From contig NZ_JACHXO010000001.1 in assembly GCF_014192155.1 (NCBI RefSeq), positions 62,001 to 126,000 on the forward strand: a DNA stretch of 64,000 nt. The letters are read 5' to 3'. Positions 18,286-25,208 of this stretch are shown here, piece by piece. The stretch's first letter is position 1. Every line of letters begins with the position of its first letter. Source of the DNA: Roseateles terrae. GTDB lineage: Bacteria > Pseudomonadota > Gammaproteobacteria > Burkholderiales > Burkholderiaceae_C. Made by a program: the position numbers and the translations under genes. Below the pieces are notes generated by a model that was given only the letters and a program-made list of their open reading frames with translations, had not been told where the DNA came from and searched no databases.

Positions 18286-19539
18286 ATGCCCCTGTGCTGG
18301 GTCTCCGATGTTGAACCGGGCCTGCGCCGCCTGCGCACCGCCAAGGGCTTCCGGTATGTCGACGCCAACGGTCGCGCCATTCGTGACACGTCGGTGATCC
18401 GCCGCATCCAGAAGCTGGCGATTCCTCCGGCGTATGAGGATGTCTGGATCTGCCCGCGGGAAGACGGTCATCTGCAGGCCACCGGGCGGGATGCCCGCGG
18501 TCGCAAGCAATACCGTTATCACCCCGACTGGATGCAGGAGCGGGGCGACAACAAGTTCGGCCTGCTGAGTGAATTTGCGCTTCGCCTGCCCCGGCTGCGC
18601 CGCCAGGTGCAGCGCCGGCTCCGCTCCGGCGGGCTGGACCGCGAGCGGGTGGTGGCGGCGCTGGTGCGGCTGCTGGACCGCACCTGGATGCGCATTGGCC
18701 ATCGGGAATACGCACGGCAAAACGGCTCTTATGGTCTCAGCACCTTGCTGTGCCGCCATGTGAAGGTGAGCGGCGATGCGCTGATGCTCAGCTTCAAAGG
18801 CAAGAGCGGTGTGAGTCATTCGCTGGCGGTGAAGGACGAGCAGGTGGCCGCGCTGGTGCGCCGCTGCCGCGACCTGCCGGGCAAGGAGCTGTTTGCTTAT
18901 GAAGACGATCAGGGTCAGCCGCATCGCATCGATGCGTCGGATGTGAACGAATGGTTGTCACGCCTGGGCAGCGACGTCTGCAGCGCCAAGGTCTTCCGCA
19001 CCTGGCATGCCAGCGTGCTGGCGCTGGACCTGCTGTATGGGCACGCGCGAGCCGGCACCGCGCCGGGCGTTGCCTTGAAGGACACGCTGGAGCAGGTGTC
19101 CTCGCGACTGGGCAATACCGTCTCGGTCTGCCGCAAGTCCTACGTGCATCCCGGTGTGCTGGCCCTGGCGCAGGCCGAGGAAATGGCCGCGCTGCCGGCT
19201 CAGCGCTGGGTGCGTCAGCCGCCGTCGGCACCGGGACTGAGCCTGGCCGAGCGGCGCCTGCTGGGGCTGCTGCGGTCCCTGTCCCGGGAACAGGCCAAGG
19301 GGTCCGCCAAGGCGGTGGCCACGGCGGACGAGCCGCTGGCCCGGACGCTCAAGCGGTCGCTGCGGCGTTCCGCTGGGGAAGAAAAGCCCGCGACAGTAGC
19401 GCCATCGGCATCGAGCGCACCGGCGGCGAAGCGGGCGTCGAGCCGGAAGACACCGTCGGCGTCGTCCCCGACGCCCCGGGCGTCCCGTCGGACCGCATCG
19501 CCTCGAGCAGATGCGCCGCCAGTGCCGGCCACGAGGTGA
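18286..19539 (+). CDS. DNA topoisomerase IB (poxvirus/eukaryote-like)
   Basis: 417 residues. The N-terminal GFRYVDANGRAIRD and PPAYEDVWICP segments and the catalytic domain fit bacterial TopIB: RTWMRIGHREYA (first catalytic Arg), LSFKGKSG (Lys), TWHAS (His) and CRKSYVHPGVL with the nucleophilic Tyr at about residue 286. It relaxes supercoils through a 3'-phosphotyrosyl intermediate. TopIB proteins are usually near 350 residues; here an Ala/Ser/Lys-rich tail of about 65 residues is encoded entirely within the region that overlaps the convergent gmhB gene (19349-19539). A weak sigma-54-like site lies 40 bases upstream. Confidence 0.93.
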   Translation: MPLCWVSDVEPGLRRLRTAKGFRYVDANGRAIRDTSVIRRIQKLAIPPAYEDVWICPREDGHLQATGRDARGRKQYRYHPDWMQERGDNKFGLLSEFALRLPRLRRQVQRRLRSGGLDRERVVAALVRLLDRTWMRIGHREYARQNGSYGLSTLLCRHVKVSGDALMLSFKGKSGVSHSLAVKDEQVAALVRRCRDLPGKELFAYEDDQGQPHRIDASDVNEWLSRLGSDVCSAKVFRTWHASVLALDLLYGHARAGTAPGVALKDTLEQVSSRLGNTVSVCRKSYVHPGVLALAQAEEMAALPAQRWVRQPPSAPGLSLAERRLLGLLRSLSREQAKGSAKAVATADEPLARTLKRSLRRSAGEEKPATVAPSASSAPAAKRASSRKTPSASSPTPRASRRTASPRADAPPVPATR

Positions 19540-20095
19540 AGGTGGCGGTCGGCTCGCGCAGCGGGGAACGGCGCCATTCGGTTTCGCCGCCGCTGTCGAA
19601 CAGCAGGCCGCGTGCGCCGGCGCGGTGACCCGCTTCGACGTCATCCAGGATATCGCCGACCATCCATGAGCGCGCCAGGTCCAGATGGTGGGCCCGGGCG
19701 GCGCGGATCAGCATGCCGGGGGCGGGCTTGCGGCACAGGCATGCCGGCCGGCCTTTGGCATCCGGGCTGTGGGGGCAGACGGCGACATCGTCGATGACCA
19801 CGCCGAACTCCTCCTGCAGGCGGCGCAGCAGCACTTCCTGCAGACGCGCAAACTGGGCGCGGGTGAAGAGACCCTTGGCGATGCCGGCCTGGTTGGTGAC
19901 GATCACCAACGACAGGCCGGCCTCCCGCAACTGCGCCAACGCTTCGCCGGCGCCCGGCATGAAGCGCAGCTTGGCGGGATCCACGTTGTAGGGCACGTTC
20001 TCGATCAGCGTCCCATCCTTGTCCAGAAACAGGCAGGGACGCAGCGGCCGGGCCGGTGCACCGGTGAAAGTGTCGGTAGGAAGGAAAGTGGTCAA
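19349..20095 (-). CDS. gmhB: D-glycero-D-manno-heptose 1,7-bisphosphate phosphatase, with long tail
   Basis: 248 residues from a TTG at 20095 overlapping the preceding stop (TTGA). HAD-superfamily motifs: CLFLDKDGTLIENVPYN with the nucleophile Asp, VTNQAGIAKGLF, CRKPAPGM and MVGDILDDVEAG. The CPHS...CLC zinc-binding loop is specific to GmhB-type histidinol-phosphatase relatives. It removes the 7-phosphate between the kinase and adenylyltransferase steps of ADP-heptose synthesis, completing the pathway with gmhA, rfaE1 and rfaE2. The last 63 residues, beyond the usual ~185, are Ser/Pro/Ala-rich and overlap the topoisomerase gene by 191 bases. Confidence 0.9.
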   Translation of the reverse strand: MTTFLPTDTFTGAPARPLRPCLFLDKDGTLIENVPYNVDPAKLRFMPGAGEALAQLREAGLSLVIVTNQAGIAKGLFTRAQFARLQEVLLRRLQEEFGVVIDDVAVCPHSPDAKGRPACLCRKPAPGMLIRAARAHHLDLARSWMVGDILDDVEAGHRAGARGLLFDSGGETEWRRSPLREPTATFTSWPALAAHLLEAMRSDGTPGASGTTPTVSSGSTPASPPVRSMPMALLSRAFLPQRNAAATA

Positions 20096-20886
20096 GGCCA
20101 GGAGCTTTCAAGGGTGGGCAGGACCGTCAACTCGGGAATGACGGTGCCCTCGGGCTGTTGAAGCACGTAGCGGACAGCTCGGGCCACGTGGATGGGATCC
20201 TGCAGACGCGTTTCATCAATGCCCGGGAAACGGTCCAGCAGGAAAGGGGTCTTCATGCCGCCGGCGACGATGGCGCTCACGCGCACATGTTTGTCGCGCA
20301 GCTCGGCATGCAGCGCATGGGACAGGCCCAGCAGCCCCCACTTGGTCGCGTGGTACGCGCTGGCGTTGGGCCAGGCGCGCTTGGACGCGGTGGAAGCGAT
20401 GTTGATGACGTGGCCGCCGCCGCCTTGCTTGAACATCTGGGCGGTGGCGAACTTGGCCATCATCATCGGGCCGGAGAGGTTGGTGTTGAGCACACGTTGC
20501 CAGTCTTCGATGCTCAGGTCCGACAGCGGCGCCGTCACATCGGTGGCGGCGTTGTTGATCAGCGCATCCAGGCGGCCGAAACGCTGGACCACGGCGTCCA
20601 CCGCATCGGCGCATTGACGGGGGTCGGTCACGTCCAGGGCGAGCGGCATGGCCTGAATGTCGCGCTCACCCAGCAGGGCGGCGCGGTCCTGCGCACGCTG
20701 CAGGTCGATGTCGGCCAGCACCACCCGCATGCCGCTTTCACCCAGCACCTGCGCAATGGCAGCGCCCAGGCCGCGGCTGCCGCCGGTGATCAGCGCCACC
20801 TGGCCATGCAGGGATTGCAGATCGAAGGCGAGGGCAGTCGCATCCTGTGCGGGCGGCGTGGTGGCGTGGGTCGGGGTGTCGATCAT
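20092..20886 (-). CDS. Short-chain dehydrogenase/reductase
   Basis: 264 residues. Classical SDR: TGGSRGLGAAIA (NAD(P)-binding), NNAAT, the catalytic Ser in NIASTAS and YHATK with Tyr and Lys. DIDLQ after the second beta-strand suggests NAD preference. It oxidises or reduces an unknown alcohol, ketone or sugar. It precedes gmhB with a 4-base overlap, so a sugar-related substrate in glycan synthesis is possible, but it is not HldD (which is an extended SDR). A near-consensus sigma-54 site lies on the minus strand at 21043-21058. Confidence 0.85.
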   Translation of the reverse strand: MIDTPTHATTPPAQDATALAFDLQSLHGQVALITGGSRGLGAAIAQVLGESGMRVVLADIDLQRAQDRAALLGERDIQAMPLALDVTDPRQCADAVDAVVQRFGRLDALINNAATDVTAPLSDLSIEDWQRVLNTNLSGPMMMAKFATAQMFKQGGGGHVINIASTASKRAWPNASAYHATKWGLLGLSHALHAELRDKHVRVSAIVAGGMKTPFLLDRFPGIDETRLQDPIHVARAVRYVLQQPEGTVIPELTVLPTLESSWP

Positions 20887-21194
20887 GATGGGGTTCCAGT
20901 GGTGTGAGGTGCTGGCAGTGCCGGGGACAACGGCCGCAGTTCAGGCCGCGGCCATTGCGGCACCGGGTCGGATGAAATCGGTCACAAGGCGTCGGTCACG
21001 GCATCGTTGCCAGGGGGACGAGTCTTGCTGCGTTGTCCTCATGGCAGGCGGCGTGCCGATGACAGTGCACAGCAGGGAAGGTCCTCGCCACCTGAATCAA
21101 GGACAGCCGGTGCTTCCGCCGGCAGTTCCGCTGGTCCTGCCGCCCGTCCATCCGATTCAACACGCGCGCGGGCGCTGCCCGCTTCACCGCATCG
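20887..21194. other. 308-base region between two minus-strand genes
   Basis: No convincing gene. It holds the presumed promoter region of the SDR gene, including a sigma-54-like site at 21043-21058, and the end of the 21662-21195 transcription unit. No strong terminator hairpin is visible. Confidence 0.5.
21043..21058 (-). promoter_or_regulatory. Sigma-54-like site, minus strand, toward the SDR gene
   Basis: Reads CGGCACGCCGCCTGCC: perfect GGCAC block and spacing, CTGC instead of TTGC. The leader to the start at 20886 would be about 147 bases. Confidence 0.45.
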
Positions 21195-21662
21195 TCACCG
21201 TGCCTGCTCGGCCGCCTCCCACGCCAGGGCCCGCATCTGCACGGCGAGCATCATCGAAAAGCACTCGTCCCAGATCGGAAAGGCGCCGCTGGCGGCCACC
21301 ACAATGCCGTCCAGGTAAACGCCGCCCCACAGCAGCGCGTCGTCGCCCGTCAGCCGGTGCGGCTCCAGCAGCTGCAGTCGGCGGCTGTCCATGCGGTGAC
21401 GCCAGGAGAGGGCAGCCTTGCGGCGGGCATAGTCGGCATAGTCCACATCCCATCGGCCACGGTCGCCGATCGAATGCTCGTACAGCGACCGGGGTGCGGC
21501 CTGCGGCTCCCAGGGCGACACGGCAGGGTCCAGCACGACCAGGTGCAGGACGCCCAGTCCGCTGACCTCCTGACGTTGGAGCTGCGATTCAATCGCTGGC
21601 TGCACCGCGCGAGCGGCCTGCTGAGCGAGTTGAGGGGTCAGAAAACGGCTGCCTTCGGTCAT
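21195..21662 (-). CDS. GlcG/HbpS-like small protein
   Basis: 155 residues from the ATG at 21662, which overlaps the receiver gene's stop by ATGA. The pattern GLGVLHLVVLDP, then YARRKAALSWRHR, then LLWGGVYLDGIVVAASGAF resembles the GlcG/HbpS (DUF336) fold: a beta strand, a long helix with Lys/Ala, a Gly-Gly-Val-x-x-x-Gly turn and a final SGA segment. HbpS proteins bind haem and modulate a two-component system in Streptomyces, so the pairing with a receiver protein is suggestive. The match is a pattern judgement; function is unproven. No signal peptide is visible. Confidence 0.6.
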   Translation of the reverse strand: MTEGSRFLTPQLAQQAARAVQPAIESQLQRQEVSGLGVLHLVVLDPAVSPWEPQAAPRSLYEHSIGDRGRWDVDYADYARRKAALSWRHRMDSRRLQLLEPHRLTGDDALLWGGVYLDGIVVAASGAFPIWDECFSMMLAVQMRALAWEAAEQAR

Positions 21663-22159
21663 CGGAACTCCGGTCGGAATGCGGGGAGGGAACGGTGGGA
21701 CGCCAGCGGCGACTGCGCGGTGCAGGCTGCCGGCATGCTGGCCGTATTCAGCGCTTGCGGCGCGTGGGCCGCGCCGGCCAGCGCGCCCTTGGGCGGTGGC
21801 AGCAGCTCCCCCAGACGGGCCAGCGTGCGGCGTACATCCAGCGGCTTCGACCACATTTCCTGGAAACCGGCACCCAGGGCGTCAAAGTCGGAATCGGCGG
21901 TCACCGCAATGGCGGGCACGCGCGCCCAGCCACGACGCATGCGCAGCAGTTTCAGCAATTCGGAGCCGTGGCAATCCGGCAGATTCAGATCGACCAGCAA
22001 CAACGACGGCTGCAGATGCGCACTCATGCGCCATGCCGGCATGCCGGCTTCAGCCACATGCAGACGCAAGTCCCGGCGCTGCTCAAACATCGCCTCCATG
22101 ACGATGACGTTGAGCGGACTGTCCTCCACGTACAGCACCGAGGTGAGACCGTCGTTCAT
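21659..22159 (-). CDS. Single-domain response regulator with C-terminal tail
   Basis: 166 residues. Receiver domain residues 5-120: YVEDSP acidic pocket, phospho-acceptor D57 in LLLVDLNLPD, VTADSD and WSKPLD with the conserved Lys. No output domain follows, only a 40-residue Pro/Ala/Ser-rich tail, so it likely acts by protein contact or as a phosphate shuttle for one of the hybrid kinases in the window. It is first in a two-gene unit with the GlcG-like gene and is served by an exact sigma-54 promoter about 50 bases upstream. Confidence 0.88.
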   Translation of the reverse strand: MNDGLTSVLYVEDSPLNVIVMEAMFEQRRDLRLHVAEAGMPAWRMSAHLQPSLLLVDLNLPDCHGSELLKLLRMRRGWARVPAIAVTADSDFDALGAGFQEMWSKPLDVRRTLARLGELLPPPKGALAGAAHAPQALNTASMPAACTAQSPLASHRSLPAFRPEFR

Positions 22160-22209
22160 CTTGTCGCTCCTTCCCTTGCGAAGACGTGGTCAGTGAATCC
22201 AGTGACATT

Positions 22210-22225
22210 GGCAAGCGCCGTGCCT
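22210..22225 (-). promoter_or_regulatory. Sigma-54 promoter (-24/-12), minus strand, exact match
   Basis: Reads AGGCACGGCGCTTGCC on the minus strand. Predicted start about 22199, 40 bases before the receiver gene at 22159. Because the element is nearly palindromic, it also gives a poorer plus-strand match (GGCAAG, GTGC), which I disregard in favour of the exact plus-strand site at 22240. Confidence 0.7.
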
Positions 22226-22239
22226 GACATTTCTCCGAC

Positions 22240-22255
22240 GGGCACCGCCGTTGCC
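22240..22255 (+). promoter_or_regulatory. Sigma-54 promoter (-24/-12), exact match
   Basis: GGGCACCGCCGTTGCC, correct spacing. Predicted start about 22265, 39 bases before the ATG at 22304. It stands back to back with the minus-strand site at 22210. Confidence 0.75.
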
Positions 22256-22303
22256 AGCCCGAGGGCTCCGAGCCGTTGGCTCCTGGACTGCGAGGGACTT
22301 CCC

Positions 22304-22774
22304 ATGGCACATCCGAATGACCGCCCCACCAGCTTTGGCGTCTACAAGCCGGTGGATCATCTGGTAATCGCATTTCCCCAGGCCGACCAGGCGCAGGCGG
22401 CGGCCGACGCCCTACGCGCTCTGGCGCTGGAGGACAGCGACATTCACCGGTTCTCCGACACGCAGATGGTCGCGCAGGTGGCTGAGGACCTCAAGAATGC
22501 GAGCCCCCTGGCCGCCATCGGCCAGGAGATCAATCTTTTGCGGGCGCACGGCGAGCTGGCCGAGCGCGGCTACCACTTCGTTGTGGTGAAGGCCCGCGAC
22601 GACGCGCAGGCGCGGCGCATCACCGAGACGGTCCGGCCGCACGGTGCGGAGCGGGCGCAGTACTACGGCCACTTCATCATCGAAGAGATGATGGATCCAG
22701 AGGCTCACCGCCCGCAGGTGGCCGAGTCCCCCGACCGCGGCCTGGACATGCATCCCAAGCCTCCCCTGCCATGA
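22304..22774 (+). CDS. Conserved hypothetical stress-type protein
   Basis: 156 residues from the ATG at 22304. Not a named family to me. A ferredoxin-like alpha/beta segment is suggested by HLVIAFPQADQAQAAADALRAL, then a helical middle (ASPLAAIGQEINLLRAHGELAERG) and another strand HFVVVKARDDAQARRI, ending in a Pro-rich tail. Proteins of this type, with a 'FPxxxxAxxAxxxL' opening, occur in Burkholderiales next to stress genes. No membrane segment or signal peptide. It has its own exact sigma-54 promoter and lies 100 bases before the DUF883 operon. Confidence 0.75.
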   Translation: MAHPNDRPTSFGVYKPVDHLVIAFPQADQAQAAADALRALALEDSDIHRFSDTQMVAQVAEDLKNASPLAAIGQEINLLRAHGELAERGYHFVVVKARDDAQARRITETVRPHGAERAQYYGHFIIEEMMDPEAHRPQVAESPDRGLDMHPKPPLP

Positions 22775-22812
22775 ACCTGGAATCAGGCGGCCCGGCGTCG
22801 TCCGTCGTCACC

Positions 22813-22828
22813 CGGCATGCCGCTTGCC
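22813..22828 (+). promoter_or_regulatory. Sigma-54 promoter before the DUF883 operon
   Basis: CGGCATGCCGCTTGCC: one change from consensus (CAT for CAC, a common variant), perfect TTGC and spacing. Predicted start about 22838, 36 bases before the ATG at 22874. Confidence 0.65.
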
Positions 22829-22873
22829 AAAACCTGCCCATCCAATCCCGGACTTCAAGCAAAGGAAACGATC

Positions 22874-23251
22874 ATGAGCACCACGCCCAACAATGAGAAG
22901 AGCGACAAGACCGTCCCCTTCACCACGTCCGACGATGCCGCCAAGGGCGGTCTGTCCGGCAATGGTTCGTCCACCCTCGGCAACACGTCTGGCGTGGAGC
23001 TGGTGAACCGCGTGGCCCAGAGTGCCCACGCCGCCATCGACAAGCTGGCCAACCAGGCCACCCCGGCGGTGCAGCATTTGCAGAAAAGCCTGGAGGGCAC
23101 GGGCGAGATGCTGCATCAACGCGCCGACCAGCTGCGCAGCACGGGTGACGAGTGGATGGAAGGCGCGCGCGACGGCGTGCGTGCCAATCCGCTCGTGGCT
23201 GTGGGCACCGCGTTCGCGCTGGGCCTGCTGATCGCCCGCCTGGCACGTTGA
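22874..23251 (+). CDS. DUF883 family membrane-anchored protein (ElaB/YqjD-like)
   Basis: 125 residues from the ATG at 22874, with AAAGGA 7 bases upstream. A long amphipathic helix (VNRVAQSAHAAIDKLANQA onward) is followed by the family's C-terminal NPLVAVGTAFALGLLIARL membrane anchor. ElaB and YqjD of E. coli are stationary-phase, tail-anchored inner-membrane proteins that associate with ribosomes. First gene of a three-gene unit that parallels yqjD-yqjE-yqjK, here preceded by a sigma-54 promoter rather than an obvious sigma-70-type one. Confidence 0.88.
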   Translation: MSTTPNNEKSDKTVPFTTSDDAAKGGLSGNGSSTLGNTSGVELVNRVAQSAHAAIDKLANQATPAVQHLQKSLEGTGEMLHQRADQLRSTGDEWMEGARDGVRANPLVAVGTAFALGLLIARLAR

Positions 23252-23264
23252 GGCCAGCGCGTCC

Positions 23265-23900
23265 ATGAGCCATCCCCGTCGCGACACGGGTGCTGCGCCT
23301 CTGCCCGACGGGCTGTCGCCTCAGACGCCTGCGCCGCCTGCGGCCCATGCCGCTGGCGCCGCAGGCCCTGTGGACGCCGTTGATGCGGCGGCCGCGGCGG
23401 AACGCGCAGCACTGAACCAGCCGCCACCGGGGGGCGCTTCGCCCCATGCGGTGCCACCATCCCCGTCAGGAGAGGGCGCGTTGCCGCCACCGGACCTGGG
23501 CTGGATGGGCGACCTCCAGGGTCTGGCGCAGGCCGCGCGCGGCATGTTCCAGAGCCGGGCCCTGCTGCTGATGCTGGAGCTGGAGCGCGCCCGTCACGGC
23601 CTGATCAACCTGATGGTGCTGCTGGTGGTGGCTGCCATCGCCGGTGCAACCGCCTGGTTTGCGCTGTGGGCCGGGGCGATTGCACTGGCCGTCCATCTGG
23701 GTCTGGCCTTGCCGTGGGCCTGTCTCGGTGTGCTGGTGATCAACCTGCTGCTGCTGGGCTGGGTGGCTTCGGCGATGAAGTCGCTGGCGCCGCTGATGTC
23801 GCTGCCGGCCTCTCGTCGTCAGTTCCACTGGCTTTTCAACGACCCCCGTGACCAAGAGGACACCCCCGCCGATGGCCGCCCCGCAGCCCCCAGCGCCTGA
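23265..23900 (+). CDS. Phage-holin-III/YqjE-like membrane protein
   Basis: 211 residues. The first 85 are Pro/Ala-rich. Then come a short helix and two membrane segments (roughly 115-140, LMVLLVVAAIAGATAWFAL, and 145-170), with a charged end. This is the layout of the YqjE/holin superfamily III proteins that follow DUF883 genes. It lies 13 bases after the previous stop and overlaps the next gene. Role unknown; likely inner membrane and stress-associated. Confidence 0.8.
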   Translation: MSHPRRDTGAAPLPDGLSPQTPAPPAAHAAGAAGPVDAVDAAAAAERAALNQPPPGGASPHAVPPSPSGEGALPPPDLGWMGDLQGLAQAARGMFQSRALLLMLELERARHGLINLMVLLVVAAIAGATAWFALWAGAIALAVHLGLALPWACLGVLVINLLLLGWVASAMKSLAPLMSLPASRRQFHWLFNDPRDQEDTPADGRPAAPSA

Positions 23901-24531
23901 CACGCTCGAAGAGCTCAATGCCCGCATCGATCTGATCGAGCTGCGGGTGGTCCGGCGTGACATGGAGTTCCGTCACCATTCGCAATCCCTCAAGGCCCGT
24001 GGTCAGGCGCTGATGGCGCCCAGCCACTGGCTACGACCCGTGCTGGGCGTGGGCTCAGGCTGGCTTTTCTGGCGATTGCTGCGCCGGCGTCCGCGTCGGC
24101 ATGGGCATCGTGATGAGGCGTCGGCCAGGCGTCCCCCGCTGGGTGCCGGGTTGCTGAGCGGTCTGCTCGGATCGGTGCTGGGCGCCAAGGCTGCGGAAGC
24201 GGCAACGCCGGATGCGGGGCCGCGAGGCGCTGCGACCGGTGCTCACGGCGCCGCCGGACATGACGGCAAGGTCAGGCCCGAACTCGGCATGCTGCAAATG
24301 CTGACCATGGCCTGGGGATTCATGCCGGCGCGCATTCGCGGCAGCCTCGGTCCGGACACGACCCAGCTGCTGCTGGGGCTGGTGGCCGGCCTGATGCAGG
24401 GCATGCAGCAGAAGCGCAAGGCACGCAGCCATGCCGCAACGCCTGCGACCCCAACGCCTGCGACCGAAGGGCCTGGGCCCTCGGTGAAGGCTGATGCACC
24501 GGTGCCTCCGGGCGTGCGCGCGGGTCTGTGA
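23872..24531 (+). CDS. Hypothetical YqjK-position protein
   Basis: 219 residues if started at the ATG at 23872 (AAGAGGA upstream); a GTG at 23848 is the alternative. It overlaps the previous gene by 29 bases. The N-terminus predicts a coiled coil (LEELNARIDLIELRVVRRDM), then a short membrane-like stretch (VLGVGSGWLFWRLL), a basic segment, and two further apolar helices around residues 90-105 and 155-180. The tail is Ala/Pro/Thr-rich. Position matches yqjK in E. coli but the sequence is larger. Function unknown. Confidence 0.7.
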   Translation: MAAPQPPAPDTLEELNARIDLIELRVVRRDMEFRHHSQSLKARGQALMAPSHWLRPVLGVGSGWLFWRLLRRRPRRHGHRDEASARRPPLGAGLLSGLLGSVLGAKAAEAATPDAGPRGAATGAHGAAGHDGKVRPELGMLQMLTMAWGFMPARIRGSLGPDTTQLLLGLVAGLMQGMQQKRKARSHAATPATPTPATEGPGPSVKADAPVPPGVRAGL

Positions 24532-24583
24532 TCCGCCGAAGCCAGGCAGACCTCAAGCCGAAGCCAAACTGAACGTCCAAACA

Positions 24584-24618
24584 AAGGGGCCGTCTCGACG
24601 ATGTCGGGACGGCCCCTT
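24584..24618. terminator. Bidirectional terminator between convergent genes
   Basis: A 16-pair stem (one G-U), arms 24584-24599 and 24603-24618, loop GAT. The plus strand continues GTTCC. The minus strand continues TTGTTTGG, so both the DUF883 operon and the DUF2383 gene can end here. Confidence 0.8.
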
Positions 24619-24670
24619 GTTCCTGGCTACGTGCGGACGGCCTCCGATGCCGCCCGATCCTCAGCCGCGA

Positions 24671-25132
24671 TCAGGTCTTGTCAGCGGCATTGCGCGCCTG
24701 GTCGCGCAGCAGGCGGATCTGGTCGTGATTGCGCAGCACACCGGCCATCTGGCGTTGCACAACTTCCATCACACCGGCCGGCAGGGCCTTCTGCGAGGCC
24801 TTGCGGTAGCGCGCCACCGCCGCGTCTTCACCGCGCTCGCATTCCTCGAGCATGGCCAGGTCGCTGTAGCCGGTGAGGGTGCCCTTCACCGCCACCCAGC
24901 CGCGGTGCATCGCGCCGCTGGTGCTGCCTTCGTCTTCCGGCTTGCCGCCTTGCTGCCGCACGAGTTGCTGCAATTCACCGGCGGCTTCGCGGCAGCCGGC
25001 TGCGCGTTGAGCGAAGACCTCACGCAGGCTGGCGCTGCGCACATGCTCGGCACAGCTCAGGAAGCCGTATTCACCGTCCTTGCAGGTCTCAATCAGGGTG
25101 TTCAGTTCGTCGATGACGTCGTTGCTGTCCAT
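24671..25132 (-). CDS. DUF2383 / PA2169-type four-helix-bundle protein
   Basis: 153 residues from the ATG at 25132. The opening VIDELNTLIETCKDGEYGFLSCAEHV and the later ARYRKASQKALPAGVMEVVQRQ segment are characteristic of PA2169-type ferritin-like bundles, small cytosolic proteins linked to stress and stationary phase in many proteobacteria. Iron ligands are not clear (E and H residues are present in several helices). A sigma-54-like site lies about 50 bases upstream. It ends at the shared terminator at 24584. Confidence 0.85.
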   Translation of the reverse strand: MDSNDVIDELNTLIETCKDGEYGFLSCAEHVRSASLREVFAQRAAGCREAAGELQQLVRQQGGKPEDEGSTSGAMHRGWVAVKGTLTGYSDLAMLEECERGEDAAVARYRKASQKALPAGVMEVVQRQMAGVLRNHDQIRLLRDQARNAADKT

Positions 25133-25172
25133 GGTGCTGCCTCTCAGTTGGGAAGGTTGATGCCTTCCAGGC

Positions 25173-25188
25173 AGCAAGGGGTGTTCCT
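25173..25188 (-). promoter_or_regulatory. Sigma-54-like site before the DUF2383 gene
   Basis: Reads AGGAACACCCCTTGCT: perfect TTGC and spacing, one change in the -24 block (GGAAC). Predicted leader about 30 bases to the start at 25132. Confidence 0.5.
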
Positions 25189-25208
25189 GTGCTTGCTCAG
25201 TCCGCCAC

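Noticed and set aside
22210-22223. Plus-strand reading of the near-palindromic element at 22210 as a promoter for the 22304 gene
   Set aside because: The plus reading has GGCAA and GTGC, while an exact plus-strand site lies 31 bases further on and the minus reading is exact.
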